Assembly (NCBI GenBank): GCA_951213105.1
Contig: OX578155.1
Span: forward strand, 33,017,984 to 33,081,983
Length of the DNA: 64,000 nucleotides
Reading direction: 5' to 3'
DNA from: Amaurobius ferox
Lineage: Eukaryota; Arthropoda; Arachnida; Araneae; Amaurobiidae
Part shown: positions 36,891 through 48,042 of the stretch, piece after piece
How positions within the stretch are numbered: the first letter of the stretch is position 1
Layout: each line of letters starts with the position of its first letter
Translations under genes and position numbers: made by a program
The notes under the pieces: model-generated
Seen by the model: only the letters and a program-made list of their open reading frames with translations
The model's database searches: none
Told to the model about the DNA's origin: nothing

Positions 36891-37105
36891 AAAACATTAT
36901 ATGATTTTCTGGATATTAAGTACCTTTATTCTTTTGCGTCTGACAACATACATGTTGGTTACCTTGTCATCTTTTATCTTTCATCGTTTATGTATTTCGT
37001 AATTAAATTATGTTTTTTAAAATATATTGATGTTTTATAAATGATTCAAATGCAAATTTTGTCTCGAGGTTGTAGCCCATATGTTAAAGTTCATGTTCGC
37101 CACCT

Positions 37106-38000
37106 ATTTTTACTTTCCTTATATACATAAGGAAAGTATTGTGACGGGGTCGAAAATTCGAATTCGAGTTTTCGACGGGAGGGCACGTTTCAAGCATCCC
37201 TGATCCCGAATCAAACATTTTTGAAGTGATGTCAGTGTGTGTATGTGTGTGTCAGTGAATCTGTGGAGACGATAACTGACGAACGAATGAACCGATTTGA
37301 ACGAAATTTGGTACAAAAAGCACAATCCGTAAACACTGAAAGCCTATTGTTTTCATACGCAATCGAATGTTCAGAACCCCCCTAACTTTTCGAGTGAAAT
37401 TTTTAAAAAATCGTCATAACCTCTAATTAAGTTACGCAAATAGACATTTCTTATGTAATTTTTCATTAGAAAACGATTGACATAAATTTTAGAACGCTAA
37501 CATAAACCGTTCTCGAGATATTGTACGTTTTTCAAAAAAATTATCAAAAAGTTATATAAAATAAAAAATATATATTTCCTATTGAGAAACATGTTCACTT
37601 TTCATATGTAATACCATGTGATAAATTTGTCTCATTCCATTCATGAAAAAATATATTTTGAGTAATACTTTTGTATTTGAACACCAAAATTCATTTATCT
37701 GCTGTAAGAATAACATTTTCTCCGTCCATAACACTTGGCGAGATTTTGGCGACGAATTTGGCGAAATGTCGCCAATTTGGCGACATTTTTAATTGTTGTT
37801 AAATTAACAAAAATCTCGCCAAAATGATAAAAATGACGCTAAATCAATGAAAGTGACGACTAATTGAAGAAAATTCAATATCTTGGAAAGAATATAAGTA
37901 TCTACTATAGGAATAAAATTGTTTTTAACTGTAAAAGTAGTAAATGCATTGCATTATATAAGGAAAGTCATGTGTTGCCCACATCAAATTTTTTATTTTG
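37106..38000 (+). repeat. Inserted repeat bounded by AAGGAAAGT motifs
   Basis: Opens with the near-perfect palindrome ACTTTCCTTATA-CATAAGGAAAGT (about 37112-37137) and closes with TATATAAGGAAAGTCATGTG near 37957-37976. It contains a GTCAGTGTGTG stretch and ACCGATTTGAACGAAATTTGG. The phrase order (TCGAAAATTCGA, a CA/TG-rich run, AAATTTGGT) also occurs in repeat copies A, B and C, so they share a module. No protein is encoded. Confidence 0.55.
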
Positions 38001-38042
38001 TCACTGAGGAAGGACATAATAATGTCTGAAAGCGCTCTGGTT
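38001..38042 (+). ncRNA. Hammerhead ribozyme motif in Penelope tail (type I-like, short stem III)
   Basis: The core CTGAGGA (38004-38010) is followed by stem II GGACAT/ATGTCT (38012-38017 and 38022-38027, loop AATA). Then come GAAA (38028-38031), GCGC and the cleavage dinucleotide TC (38036-38037). Stem III would be only about two base pairs, as described for Penelope ribozymes. Stem I is weak (GTCA with TGGT, two wobbles). Compared with 55601-55642, stem II shows a compensatory G-C to A-T change. Confidence 0.7.
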
Positions 38043-38051
38043 ATGTAATTT

Positions 38052-38264
38052 TCATGCACGGCCACTGCGGTCGCTTTCTACGAGACGGAAAGGTTGTCCA
38101 TGCATAGTTATAGCGCATGTACGCTTCCACTTCATGATAACATCATTTACGATGGAATGGGCCACTTGTAACTTGACAAAAATCTCACGAACATATTTTC
38201 CACAACAGTGACAACCAATCACTTCACCACGTTCATACTCATTTAGCTCGCGGTTTCCTCCCAT
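38052..38264 (-). pseudogene. Tc1-like transposase N-terminal fragment
   Basis: Translation from 38264 reads MGGNRELNEYERGEVIGCHC, then IVNDVIMKWKR and a tail near DRSGRA. This is the first helix-turn-helix of a Tc1-family transposase. About 60 residues remain out of the roughly 340 usual; the catalytic domain is absent. It abuts the Penelope tail at about 38050-38065. Confidence 0.75.
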
Positions 38265-38400
38265 TTTACTTTTCTGGATTTGAAATTTAATTTGTTAACT
38301 CGTCTGACTTCTTTTTGTAATTGTCTAAGAGCTAGAAATGTGGCGTCACTGGCAGAATCCACAACGTACAGGGGTGTCCGGAGACTTTTGATCATCATTT
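38265..38400 (-). mobile_element. Tc1-like element 5' UTR and terminal end
   Basis: ACAGGGGTGTCCGGAGACTT (38368-38387) resembles the terminal inverted repeat of Tc1-type elements and lies about 105 bases upstream of the transposase start, a usual spacing. A related phrase CAGGGGTGTCCGATG recurs at about 38430. The other end of the element is missing. Confidence 0.6.
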
Positions 38401-38879
38401 GCATAAAATTGGACTAGTTCATTTTCAGAACAGGGGTGTCCGATGAATTTGTAAAATCTCAATTTGTGGAAAACCCCTTATCATCCAGGTACTTTTAAAT
38501 AGTCAATGAATAACTGATCACTGTATCGTAGATATCTTTGTGAATTTTCACGATATTTTATTGGATTCTTTATAGGCGTTGCCCTACAGTATTCACTACA
38601 AAATCATGAAAGAAAACTATTCAATTCTTTAATTTTCAATTGAATTATAATTTTCTTGGACGTTGACAAATGTTCTGTAAGTTTCGTGAAATTTTATTGA
38701 AACCTATGGATATTGTAAGCAAAAGCAGGTAACAAAATTTGTTTTTTTTAAAGAAACGTTTATAACTTCATGAATATTCGTTTTTGTTTTACGAAAGTGC
38801 TTGCACACATTCAACAAAGCTAGGTAACTATTTTATGACAGTCACAAATCATTTCCAGCTTTTTATGATACAGGGTGAT
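38401..38879. other. Gene-free AT-rich stretch
   Basis: No coding or structural signal seen beyond the second ACAGGGGTGTCC-like phrase near 38430. Confidence 0.4.
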
Positions 38880-39540
38880 CAAATATATTTTTTACTTTTT
38901 TCAATATCCTGGTGGTCCCATAAATGCACAAGTCACCGAAACTTTTCTCGAAATCTTTAATGCATCAAAATACAAATTAAATAATCTTAGTAATAATAAA
39001 AGAAAATAGGAAATAAAACTCTTAAGGGACATATATAAAGTGCAATACATGCACCATTGGAAGAATCACCACTTGGTTTTTGCTGTTAACTAACACAAAC
39101 TAGCGATCATTTCAAACTGTAGTGCTAACAATTTTCGGGAACACAAGAAACATTTAAAATAATAATAGATACAAAGAAAGAGGATTCGAAACATACGTTT
39201 TCGTCGACGGACATGGTGGACGGAAATTTAATCATGGACATGGTAGACATGGTGGACGGAAATTTAATCATAATAGTGGATACAAAGAAAGAATATTCGA
39301 AACATATATTTTCGTCGACGGACATGTTGGACGGAAATTTAATCATATATTGTATATAGGCTACTCTCAGTTGCAGAATTTTCATATACACTCTTACAAT
39401 GGTATATTTATCTACCATTAATAAATATATAGAGTATTTTATATAATGTAAATTTTCTCTGTATGTCATCAGTATTTACAGCTTGAGACTATCCAGTTTG
39501 TAATCTGCCTATGGCGGCTTACAATATATTAATTAATAAA
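38880..39540 (+). repeat. Dispersed repeat, also at 59880-60763
   Basis: Shares ordered blocks with the two units at 59880-60763: GGGACATATATAAAGTGCAA, CACCATTGGAAGAATCACCA, GTGGACGGAAATTTAATCAT and ATGGTATATTTATCTACCAT. Here an internal piece around ACGGACATGGTGGACGGAAA is repeated three times (39207-39345). The last block also resembles 1690-1735 in repeat copy A. Non-coding. Confidence 0.7.
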
Positions 39541-39579
39541 TGATGAAGGCAGTGATGAAGGTGGACTCCCTAATTTTTA

Positions 39580-39835
39580 TACTGTAGATATTCAGTACCT
39601 TTATTTTTCGCTTCTGATGACATGCATGTTTTCCCTATAACTTTGTATCTTTCATCATTTCTGTATTTGGAAATTAAATTGTGTTTTCTCTTAAAATATA
39701 TCGATGGTCTAAAAATGATTAATATGCAAATTTTGTCCTGTATGTTAAAGCTCATGTTCGCCACCAAAAACGGACATAATAATGTCTGAAAGCACTCATG
39801 TTATGTAATTTTCATCCACGTCATGGATGGTGATT
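39580..39835 (+). repeat. Second Penelope 3' tail copy with a decayed hammerhead
   Basis: Parallels 36905-37105 joined to 38003-38060, without the interrupting segment. The stem II and GAAA part (GGACATAATAATGTCTGAAA, 39772-39791) is kept. The CUGANGA core is replaced by CCAAAAAC, so the ribozyme should be inactive. Confidence 0.7.
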
Positions 39836-39956
39836 TTATTAATAATAGCCAACTTTGGTTGTCTTTAGTTTTAAAGATTTACTGATTTGGCGTTTTTTCC
39901 ATGCCATTTTATTGTAAATTTAACGATAAAATATTAAAGACTTCTGATCCGATATC

Positions 39957-39957
<1 letters not shown>

Positions 39958-40036
<79 letters not shown>

Positions 40037-40078
40037 TACATATACATTCATGTATATATACATAAAAGTCAAGAATTT

Positions 40079-40112
<34 letters not shown>
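39958..40112. repeat. TA microsatellites
   Basis: A long (TA)n run at about 39958-40030 and a shorter run at about 40080-40112. The overlapping Tyr-Ile open frames are artefacts of the repeat. Confidence 0.95.
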
Positions 40113-40114
<2 letters not shown>

Positions 40115-40698
40115 TTTCATGAAATCTTCTCTGAAAATTTATATATGCCTCTCATCCCCATTCTCTGTTATTAATAATACTTTTATTTTTGCATTCTCTC
40201 AAACATTAGCCTTTCTATTATTAGCCCCACTTTTTAGTAGCTCTGACTGTATATTATAACTTTTTTTTTGCCTTTTCGCATTACTCTTATATTTTTCTTA
40301 CGAATGGCAACAGTAGATCATTTATTTTTCCTTTGCGAATGGCAACACTGGTCCCTTCATTCTGGTTTTCCGGGTTCGACAGGTTTATGCATTTGTAGTG
40401 TTTTTCTTCAGGTATTCTTGTTTCCTCTTATCTTTTTTTCTTTATGTATGTTGTCCAAGAAAAAACAGTTTATAGATATAATCTATCTATTTCTTCAGAA
40501 ACATAGATTTTTAGTGTTTGCTTCGACAAAATACTTGGACCCGATGATGAGTTTTGCAGAAGTGAATAAATCCATTATTTAGACCTAGCCCTTGTCCACG
40601 TGTAAAACATTAATGCTTGGATTTCATTTGTTTTTCTTTTATCGATTCCATACCATTGATTTTTGATGAATTTCCTTAACCTGATGATTCGATATAAT

Positions 40699-40733
<35 letters not shown>
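40113..40733. other. Gene-free stretch ending in a TA microsatellite
   Basis: GAATGGCAACA occurs twice (40302-40312 and 40338-40348). A (TA)n run at about 40704-40733 directly borders the mariner-like element. No gene seen. Confidence 0.45.
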
Positions 40734-40735
<2 letters not shown>

Positions 40736-42507
40736 GGGTGGTCAGAATTAAAACACCCCTATTCTGAGCTCTCTATAGATCGAACTACTCAGTGTAAAGG
40801 CTCCAAAATTGTTGACCATACTAATCAAGACATGGGGAAAGGGATTACGCGAAAAAGACATTAGTTCCAGAAACACTGATAGGTGGCGCTGTACAACAGA
40901 AAATATGCTGAAATGACACAAAATACACATTTGTAACACATTTTATTCGAACGTACCAAACATTCATATCACAAGGACCTTATCGATGCAAGAAATGCTG
41001 CTCAATATGGTTCCCTTCTTCAAGATGTAAAATCTGCCGTCTGTGGACAGCCTGTTCAAATGCGGATCGTAATTGGTCGATTGAGATGCTTCTCACATGC
41101 AGAGTGATATTGTCTTTCAAATCTGCCAAGGTTACCAGACGTCCTAGATAAACAAGACTTTTTAAGTATCAGCACAGCCAAAAATCACAGAGATTCAGAT
41201 CTGGAGAACGAGATGGCCAGGTTGTCGGAAACTCATGACTAATTACTCTACCATTAGTAAAATGTTGCCGAAGATACTGCTGTACACAGAGTCCAATGTG
41301 TGGAGGCACTCCATCTTACATAAAGGTAATTGAATCAAGACATTGGTGCTGGTGCAGTTGGGGTACAACAAAATTTTCGAGCATGTGTTTGTACCTCATG
41401 GCCGTCACGGTGCATGTCACAGGGCCATTGGGAGTAGCCTTTTCGAAAAGAAAAGTCCAAGAATGAATGTGGCTGTGAATCCACACCAGACTGTAACTTT
41501 CGGTGAGTGAAGTGGAATCTCTTGGAAGGTTCGAGGGTTTTCCGTGTCCCAAATGCGACAGTTATGGGTGTTGACTGTTCCACTTAGATGGAAATGCGCT
41601 TCATCGCTCCATAGAATCTGCCATGGCCACGATGCATCCACTTCAATTCTAGCCAGAAATGTCAATACAAAGGACAGTCCATACACAGGTCTCCCTGTCG
41701 ATGGTCAACAAGTGGTGATTGTGACTAATTTTGTTCGGGAAAAAATGCACTATGTTTCTCAGTACGTTCCGCACTGTGCTGTAGGGAACGCCCAAGTGTC
41801 GCGACACTCCACGTGCAGTACTACAGCCTATAACGTTATCCATTGATTGTTCAACATTAGCGGTGGCAACATCGTCAACGATATTTGAACGAGTCGATTT
41901 GCGTCCTCAACCAGGCTGAACTCCAAGATGTCCAGTTTTCTCGAATCGAGCGATCATTCTCCTGAGAGCTTGTGGAAGTAATGGTCCCTTGCGCAAATTC
42001 TTAAGTAGACGAAACTCTCGAAGTGCAGCTGCAGCAAGTCCTTTGTTTTCATAAAATAGCCTAACAAGCAAAGCGCGTTCTGGCAGTGTGACAGCCATCT
42101 CTGATAAGAATGAAAATCTATGCCCAGAACATAGTTCTATGCCCAGAACATAGTAGCTGCAAACCAAGGGTTTACGCAAATTTTTGTGCTTGCAGTGCGA
42201 AATTGTAGTTACAATGACAATATAAGATTCTTCACTTTTTATCTTCTATTTTTTCATATCACCAAAAGAAATTAAAAGGGAAAAATTTCATATCGCATGT
42301 GTTTGTTTTTCAGTGATTATTTTGTGTCTTTTCAGCATATTTTCTATTGTACAGCGCCTCCTATCGGTGTTTCTGTAACTATTTTTTTTCGCGTAATCCC
42401 TTTCCCCATGTCTTGAATAGTAGGTTCAACAAGTTTGGAGCCTTTACACTAAGTAGTTCGATGTATAGAGAATTCAGAGTAGGGGTGTTTTAATTCTGAC
42501 CACCCGG
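40734..42507 (-). mobile_element. Mariner-like element (IS630-Tc1-mariner) with ~190-bp terminal inverted repeats
   Basis: Ends are CCGGGTGGTCAGAATTAAAA (40734) and its complement ending at 42507, flanked by TA on both sides (40732-40733 and 42508-42509). The inverted repeats run about 190 bases (40734-40925 and 42319-42507) with scattered mismatches. The interior encodes a decayed transposase on the minus strand. At 1774 bp it is close to complete in length. TA target duplication and the DDE/D protein assign the superfamily. The target is a TA microsatellite. Confidence 0.93.
40980..42098 (-). pseudogene. Mariner-like transposase, multiple frameshifts and stops
   Basis: Likely start is the ATG at 42096-42098 (MAVTLPERALLVRLFYENKG). 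A helix-turn-helix region (NLRKGPLLPQALRRMIARFE), a second DNA-binding part (GCSTARGVSRHLGVPYSTV) and the catalytic domain follow. The first acidic motif is ILWSDEAHFHLSG. The second is DG after FM-stop at about 41315-41330. The third is PSRSPDLN near 41205. The end is EEGNHIEQHFL before TAA at 40980-40982. Counting by hand gives about 37 residues between the second and third aspartates. At least two frame changes and several stops make it non-functional. Confidence 0.88.
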
Positions 42508-42789
42508 TATATATACAATATAAATATATATAATTATATATACAATATATAGCTTTCCAAATGGGAAAATGGAATGCAATACAAATTGTAAAGTGCAACA
42601 TATTGAATGGGGGGGGGGGGGTGATCCCCGCTTCCCGGTTAAGAATAAAATAAAAAGAATAATGAAGTAAACAGATTCAAATAGTGTAATAATATTCAAG
42701 AAGTAAAACTAAAATTATTCAAGTAGGGTATAAAAAGTATACTAATGTGTATAATTATATATATATATATATATGTATGTATATATGTA

Positions 42790-43340
42790 CTACTACTTCT
42801 ACTCTCTATGGTCTGGTTCATTCCATCGCGCCATCGCAGTATTTCGCGTGGTAAGAATTCAAGCTGGATCACGTGGTGGACTCCCATGAAGATTATTCAC
42901 GCTGGCGGCCTTCAGACTTGTGAGTTGCCTCTTCTTTTGCATGTTTGTGCATTTGTGCGCTATATTTTTCATAACTATCTGGTATTTTATGTTTTTATGT
43001 TGAATTTTTTCCTCTTTCGTCTCTTTTCTGTTAATCTCGTTTATTCTGTTATTGGGCACAGATTGCAAAAAATTTTAATCACGTGTTTTTATGCAACCAT
43101 AGAAACAATGGATTTTAGTACATATGTCTAGAATGTGCCCCTGAAGACGTTTCTGGCAGATATACTATACATTAATTAATTTTCTTTATCCTGGCCTTTC
43201 CGTGCTCTACTTTTCCAGCACTTTCTCGCTTCTTTTTCCTTCCTGTTATTAAATACACGTTATTATATTTCCCGCGGCTTGTTACTGTGTTTACTGATTT
43301 GCACTCCTGCACTTTCGTTTTTATTATTTTAATTTATATT
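42790..43340 (+). repeat. Left terminal direct repeat (pLTR) of the Naiad-type element
   Basis: Matches 57714-58250 throughout: CTCTCTATGGTCTGGTTCAT, TGGTGGACTCCCATGAAGAT, TTCAGACTTGTGAGTTGCC and CTTTCCGTGCTCTACTTTTC blocks in the same order, with substitutions and small indels. Preceded by a TA tract. Open frames in it recur in the other copy but are not conserved as protein. Confidence 0.85.
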
Positions 43341-43765
43341 TTCAACACATTATGCTATCTAGCTGCAATAGCTCTAATTTTATAATGATCTTCGTACTCC
43401 ATTTTACTTTACAATTATTAGTCTGTTGTGTATTTTAATGCACGTCTAGTTAACTACGCATTTTACATTACTAGTAACTTATCAAAGCTCCACATGCGCT
43501 TTATAAGTTATATAGGAATGATAAATTTTTCACCTTATTTCTATTTCTGTAGTGCCAGAATTGCGTCTGTAATATGCAGTGTCCACTGTTTTTATTTTTT
43601 TCTCAATTTCATTTCCTAATCAGTTTGATATTGCCTTTTATTCTTATTTCTCTCTCAATTTCATATCCATCAGATTGCTATTCCCTTTTAATTTATTAAT
43701 TTATTTGATCCATTTTTCAATGTTTTATTTTCAATTTTTTCATTGTTCAATTTTCCATTTTTTCA
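43341..43765 (+). other. 5' region of the Naiad-type element
   Basis: AT-rich sequence between the left terminal repeat and the first recognisable coding block. It contains several ATTTTTCAATGTT-like phrases (43705-43770). No protein recognised. Confidence 0.45.
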
Positions 43766-44294
43766 ATGTTTAATTTACAAATTTATACTACGATTTTTCA
43801 ATTTTCAACATTATATCTCCTCTCACCGCATATATTATGTTATTTATTGTTGTGTAATATCGTAGGATATTTCCTAAGCATTTCATGTGCTTTCTCTACT
43901 TCATATGAATCCAGTTCCACTTTTAGATTTAGCGCCTGGCAAAAAAGTTGGTCAAACCCACCAATCGTGTTATCGGCACTTGTGTACCAGCTGGGGTACA
44001 CTTGGATAGAAAATCTTGACCAACAATGTTCTTTTGATCCTTCTCTATCCTCCTACGATTATCACAAGAATCTTTCATTTGCCTCATGCAACTTCAAAAC
44101 TTGTAAAACTTGTCCCGTCGCTGATCCCACGCAAATCGATAATTAGAAAACTCTTCATTTTTGTAAAGTATTTACTTGCATTTACAAAATCACCTGTTAA
44201 ATCTGTAATCTTGCTTATATAGGACAAACTAAAAATCATCTACTTTTCAGAATTAACCTACATCGCAGTAATATAAAAAAGTATAATAGTGAAC
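43766..44294 (+). pseudogene. Naiad-type polyprotein, N-terminal part with GIY-YIG start (piece 1)
   Basis: One frame carries DQQCSFDPSLSSYDYHKNLS, then FASCNFKTCKTCPVAD, a cysteine cluster that commonly precedes this GIY-YIG type, and stops at 44146. In a shifted frame YIGQTKNHLLFRINLHRSNI follows (44215-44275), with the YIG motif and the catalytic arginine region. Coding is then broken by the LINE insertion at 44308 and resumes at 48043. Several frame changes make it non-functional. Confidence 0.72.
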
Positions 44295-44308
44295 AAAATG
44301 AATGTTGT

Positions 44309-47300
44309 TGTTGTTGAGACCCAGACAGTCCGACCTACCAGAAAGGTGTTGAAGACCCAGACCGTCCGACTCGTCACCAAGGACTTGAGCATCTATTTGG
44401 ACGGCCGGGAAAGGAGTTAGCGGAAGCCAACTTCAACCGGCCCTCGTCCGACGGTCCATAGCAACGTTAATTAGAAAATCATAATAATATTTACAGGAGA
44501 TTTACATATCTGATTCACAACATTGGAACTTCTGTGAATTTTTTTTAAAAAAGTGAGCAGCACCATAAAAAGTAAAATAAATGTTGGTGACAAATGTTAC
44601 ATCTTTAGGTAAAAACTGTGGAGTAACAAGAACACTCCCGAAAACAAAACGAGGAGTAAACAACTAAAACAACCACCAAAAACATCACAAGACAAGTACA
44701 GCAAATACAAGACAACAAATACAGCGATACACCAAAGGTAACACCTCCAGAAAAAACACAGGGAGACCGACCAAAGGGAAAAGCATAAAGGGACAAACTC
44801 ACAAGCTGATCAGGTAATTTGGTTTGAGATGTCTCTAGCAATGAGAACACAGTTTTTTAATTTTTCAACGGAAGAATTATTAGAGCTGACTCTCGAGAAC
44901 CAGACTGCACAATTTGCGGGAGAGGGTTTAATTAAATGAAATTTTTTAGTATGGGGGCAAGCAAAAACAAAGTGATCGGCGTCACCAAATGCGCCGCAAG
45001 TACAGCTAGATGTAGATTTTTGTTTGAAATAGAATAAGTAGTCCATGAATGGGCCATGGCCAGTTAGAAAATAAATAAGATATTTGTTTGTGATTTGAAG
45101 GGAAGGGTTGACCCGGGGGAGAAAGGAGGAAATGCGGGCAGGATCATGCGTCCGGGGGGAAATATAAGAATTTAAATAAGTTTGCCAATGAAGGGAGATG
45201 TTTTGTTTACAATAATTTTTTAGAAGGGAAAAAGGGAAGGGAAGGGAAAAGGGAGAGCCGGAAGAGGTAGCAATTTTAGCATACTTGTCAGCAGTCTCGT
45301 TCCCCGAGATGTCAGAGTGGGCCTTAACCCAACGGATATTAATCAGCTTTTTATTAGAAATTGCATTTAATTTAATTTTTGAGAGATAACTAGATTTATT
45401 TTTAATAGAGTTAAAAGCCGAAAGGGAAGAAAGACTATCAGTATAAATATTAATTTTCGTATTATTTGATGAGGCCCAGTCAATAGCATAATCAATGGCA
45501 GAAATTTCTGCCTGAAAAACTGTGTTCCCATTGGCTAGTTTAAAGGTAAATGTGTCTTGAAGTGTTTCATTTTTGAATACACAGACAGCAAAACCAGTGT
45601 TTCCATCAATGGAAGAGCCATCTGTATAAACATTGAAATTAGAAAATGAGGAGGGAGGAAGGGGGACAAGGTTAGCAATACGTTGAGAGGGAGGAATAGC
45701 AGAAATTGGGCGGTTAGAGTCAAACAAGGAAGGGGCAGGGACGGGCAGATTAGAAAAAAGATTAATACGATGTTTCCAAAACATATATTTTTTAAAATTT
45801 GTGTTTATTATGATATGAATAGGGGGATACCAGTGATGGAGTATAGAGAAATGTTAGAAGTGGTACGAAAACCAGAAGAAATTTTTAATAGGAAAATCCT
45901 TTGAAGAGAGAGAAGCTTTTTGACCTGGTCCCCAGTTAATGCTCCGCCCCAAATTCCCGCACCATAAATTAAAGACTTTTCGATAACCGTTAAATACCAA
46001 ATTTTTAAAAAGGATTTGTCTACCCCCCAGTTACTGCCAGACACCCGCCCAAAGGTGTTGGCAACCTTATAACATTTCTCCTTGAGGTTAAAAATGTGTG
46101 TACTCCATTTAAGGTTATCGTCTATAGTGATTCCTAAGTAGATAAGAGAGCGGGAGGTAGGTATTTTATAATTTAAGATTTTAAAGGAGGGCCTATTACG
46201 TATTTTGGTTCTATTCTTATTAAATATTATAGCTTTGCATTTCTCTGGTGAGACTGAGAGTTTAAGGTTAGAAAGGGTTGTGGAAATTAAATTTAATAAA
46301 TTGTTTGTGTTTGAGCGAAGGGTAAAAAGATTAACACCGTAAGTAACCACCGCGAGATCATCCGCGAAGGCTTGAATGTGATAAAGATCATTATTAAGAT
46401 TGAGAATAGCGTTAAAGTAGATGCTCCACAGGGTAGGGGATATAACCGAACCCTGTGGGGCGCCTATCGAAATTGTTTTATTAAGTTTGAGAGATTTATC
46501 AGAAAAGGAAATTTGTCTGTTTGTCAAATATGAAAATAAAAAAGATTGAAAATTCTGTGGAAGGTTTATATTATTAAAGGCTTGTGGTAGAATATTCCAA
46601 TTCAGGCTATCAAAAGCCCCGCAGATGTCCACGGTGGTTAACGATACAAAATTTTTGGATTTGTGGACTTTTATTGATTCGATCAGCCTGTGAGCGGCAT
46701 CTTCGCAACAGGTTAGCTCTCTGAACCCAAACTGCAGGGGATGAAGAGCTCCCTCAGTCGACAGCCAAAAGTTAAGTTTTGTTATAAAAAAATTTTCTAG
46801 TATTTTACCAAAAGTGGGAAGGAGGGAAATGGGACGAAAGGAGGAACAAAGGGAAAGATTTTTGCCCGGCTTGTTAAAAAATAAAATATTTGCGTTCCTG
46901 AGGCAGGAGGGAAAGTGACAAAGTTTAAAACAGAAGTTGATAGATTTAGATAAAAGGGAGGGAAAAAATTTATATAGCTGTTTCCAGATGGCAAAGTCCA
47001 AAAAATCCAGTCCTGGAGCTTTGCCCATTTTTAAATTGTTGAAGACTGAAAGGAGCGCCACATCAGAGACAACTCCCAAGCCTCCTTCTGGGACTGAGAA
47101 AGTTGGAAAACCTTGAAAATCTATATCCTCCTTAAAGTGGTGATCCAAAAGACGTAAAAGTTTATCATGGTGGCTGAGGGAGGGAGAATCCGGGAAGTGC
47201 AGATTTAAATTTGTAAATTTTTTAAATTTTTGAAAAGAAAATTTGAAATGAGAGCCAAAGGTTTGGGTGCAGCCAGAACAATATTTTTTCCAGGATTCTA

Positions 47301-48028
47301 GGCGCGATTTTTTAATTATTAGTATATATTTTGCCCTATTGCGTTTATAAAGTAATTTAGCAGCATTAATTTCACCGGGGGAGGCAGAGTTCCTCTCGAG
47401 TGATTTAATTCTTTTAAAGAGAGCAGTTACAAAGTTACGAAATTTCGACAATTCCTGATTCCACCAGGAGAAATTAGTAATTTTAGATTTTTTCTTCCTT
47501 ATGAAGGAAAGGGCGCAGTTTTGTGTCAGGTCTATAAAAGTTTTGAAGTAATTATCTAGAGAAGAACTATCGGTTATTTTATCTAAGAGGGAATATAAAA
47601 GTTGAAGGTGTGATTTAAAGTTATAAATGAATTTCCCAATTCCATATTGGGTTTTTAAAAAGAAGGAATCGTTTAAAAGGGGGGAAATATTTAATATTAT
47701 TTGAATGAATTTATGGCCACTGTGAGAATCACTCGAGAGGACTTCCCAACTCTGCAGAGAATCAAAGAGGGAGAAGTTTAATAATGTAAGATCGGGATAA
47801 CCAATACCGGAGTGGGATTCGAATGTTGGACCACAACCGGGATCATTACACAAGAGGAGATTATTACTTATGCAAAAATCTATAAGATCAAGGCCCCTTT
47901 GATCGGTAAAATTGTAACCCCACATCCGAGCTCGAGCATTAAAGGTGAAACCAGAAAGGTGTAAGGCAACTGTATTAAGGCAAGGTGTATTACCAGAAAG
48001 GTGTAAGGCAACTGTTTGGACGGCCGGG
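44309..48028 (-). mobile_element. 5'-truncated copy of the R1/I-like LINE
   Basis: Bounded by the 14-bp repeat AAAATGAATGTTGT (44295-44308 and 48029-48042). On the minus strand it begins with TTCCCGGCCGTCCAAACAGT and two copies of a CAGTTGCCTTACACCTTTCTGG phrase (48024-47945). It then jumps to the middle of the endonuclease domain at TTTAATGCTCGAGCTCGG and is collinear with 27618-31250 to a CAA-type end. The 5' junction is therefore not a simple truncation. Near-identity to the first copy marks a recent insertion. Confidence 0.93.
44810..47946 (-). pseudogene. LINE ORF2 remnant: partial endonuclease, RT and RNase H, frameshifted
   Basis: Translation starts at FNARARMWGYNFTDQRG, about 130 residues into the protein, so the first half of the endonuclease is missing. 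The reverse transcriptase (TVDICGAFDSLNW, GAPQGSVISPTLW, AFADD) is intact to 45808. There a C-run has five Cs instead of the six in the other copy, and the frame shifts. The RNase H and Cys region continues in another frame to 44810 (VYTDGSSIDG, YTDSLSS). A few substitutions separate it from the intact copy, including GHK for DHK in the endonuclease motif. Confidence 0.92.
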
Positions 48029-48042
48029 AAAATGAATGTTGT

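Larger units (their letters stand above)
36781..38045 (+). mobile_element. 5'-truncated Penelope-like element tail, interrupted by another repeat
   Basis: Begins within the endonuclease C-terminus (see 36783-36890). It continues through an AT-rich 3' region also found at 39580-39835 and ends with a hammerhead-like core (38001-38040). Between GTTCGCCACC (37096-37105) and CACTGAGGAAGG (38003-38014) it is interrupted by the segment 37106-38000. Comparison with the related tail at 39760, which lacks that segment, supports the insertion. Confidence 0.75.

Noticed and set aside
39765..39800. Active hammerhead at the second Penelope tail
   Set aside because: Stem II and GAAA remain, but the CUGANGA core is lost.
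39920..40120. Tyr-Ile repeat proteins
   Set aside because: Translations of TA microsatellites.
43130..43165. CTGAAGA (left) and CTGACGA (58060 region) in the Naiad-type terminal repeats as hammerhead cores
   Set aside because: Both fit CUGANGA, but no stem II plus GAAA follows, and permuted readings with the upstream GAAAC do not form stems I or II.
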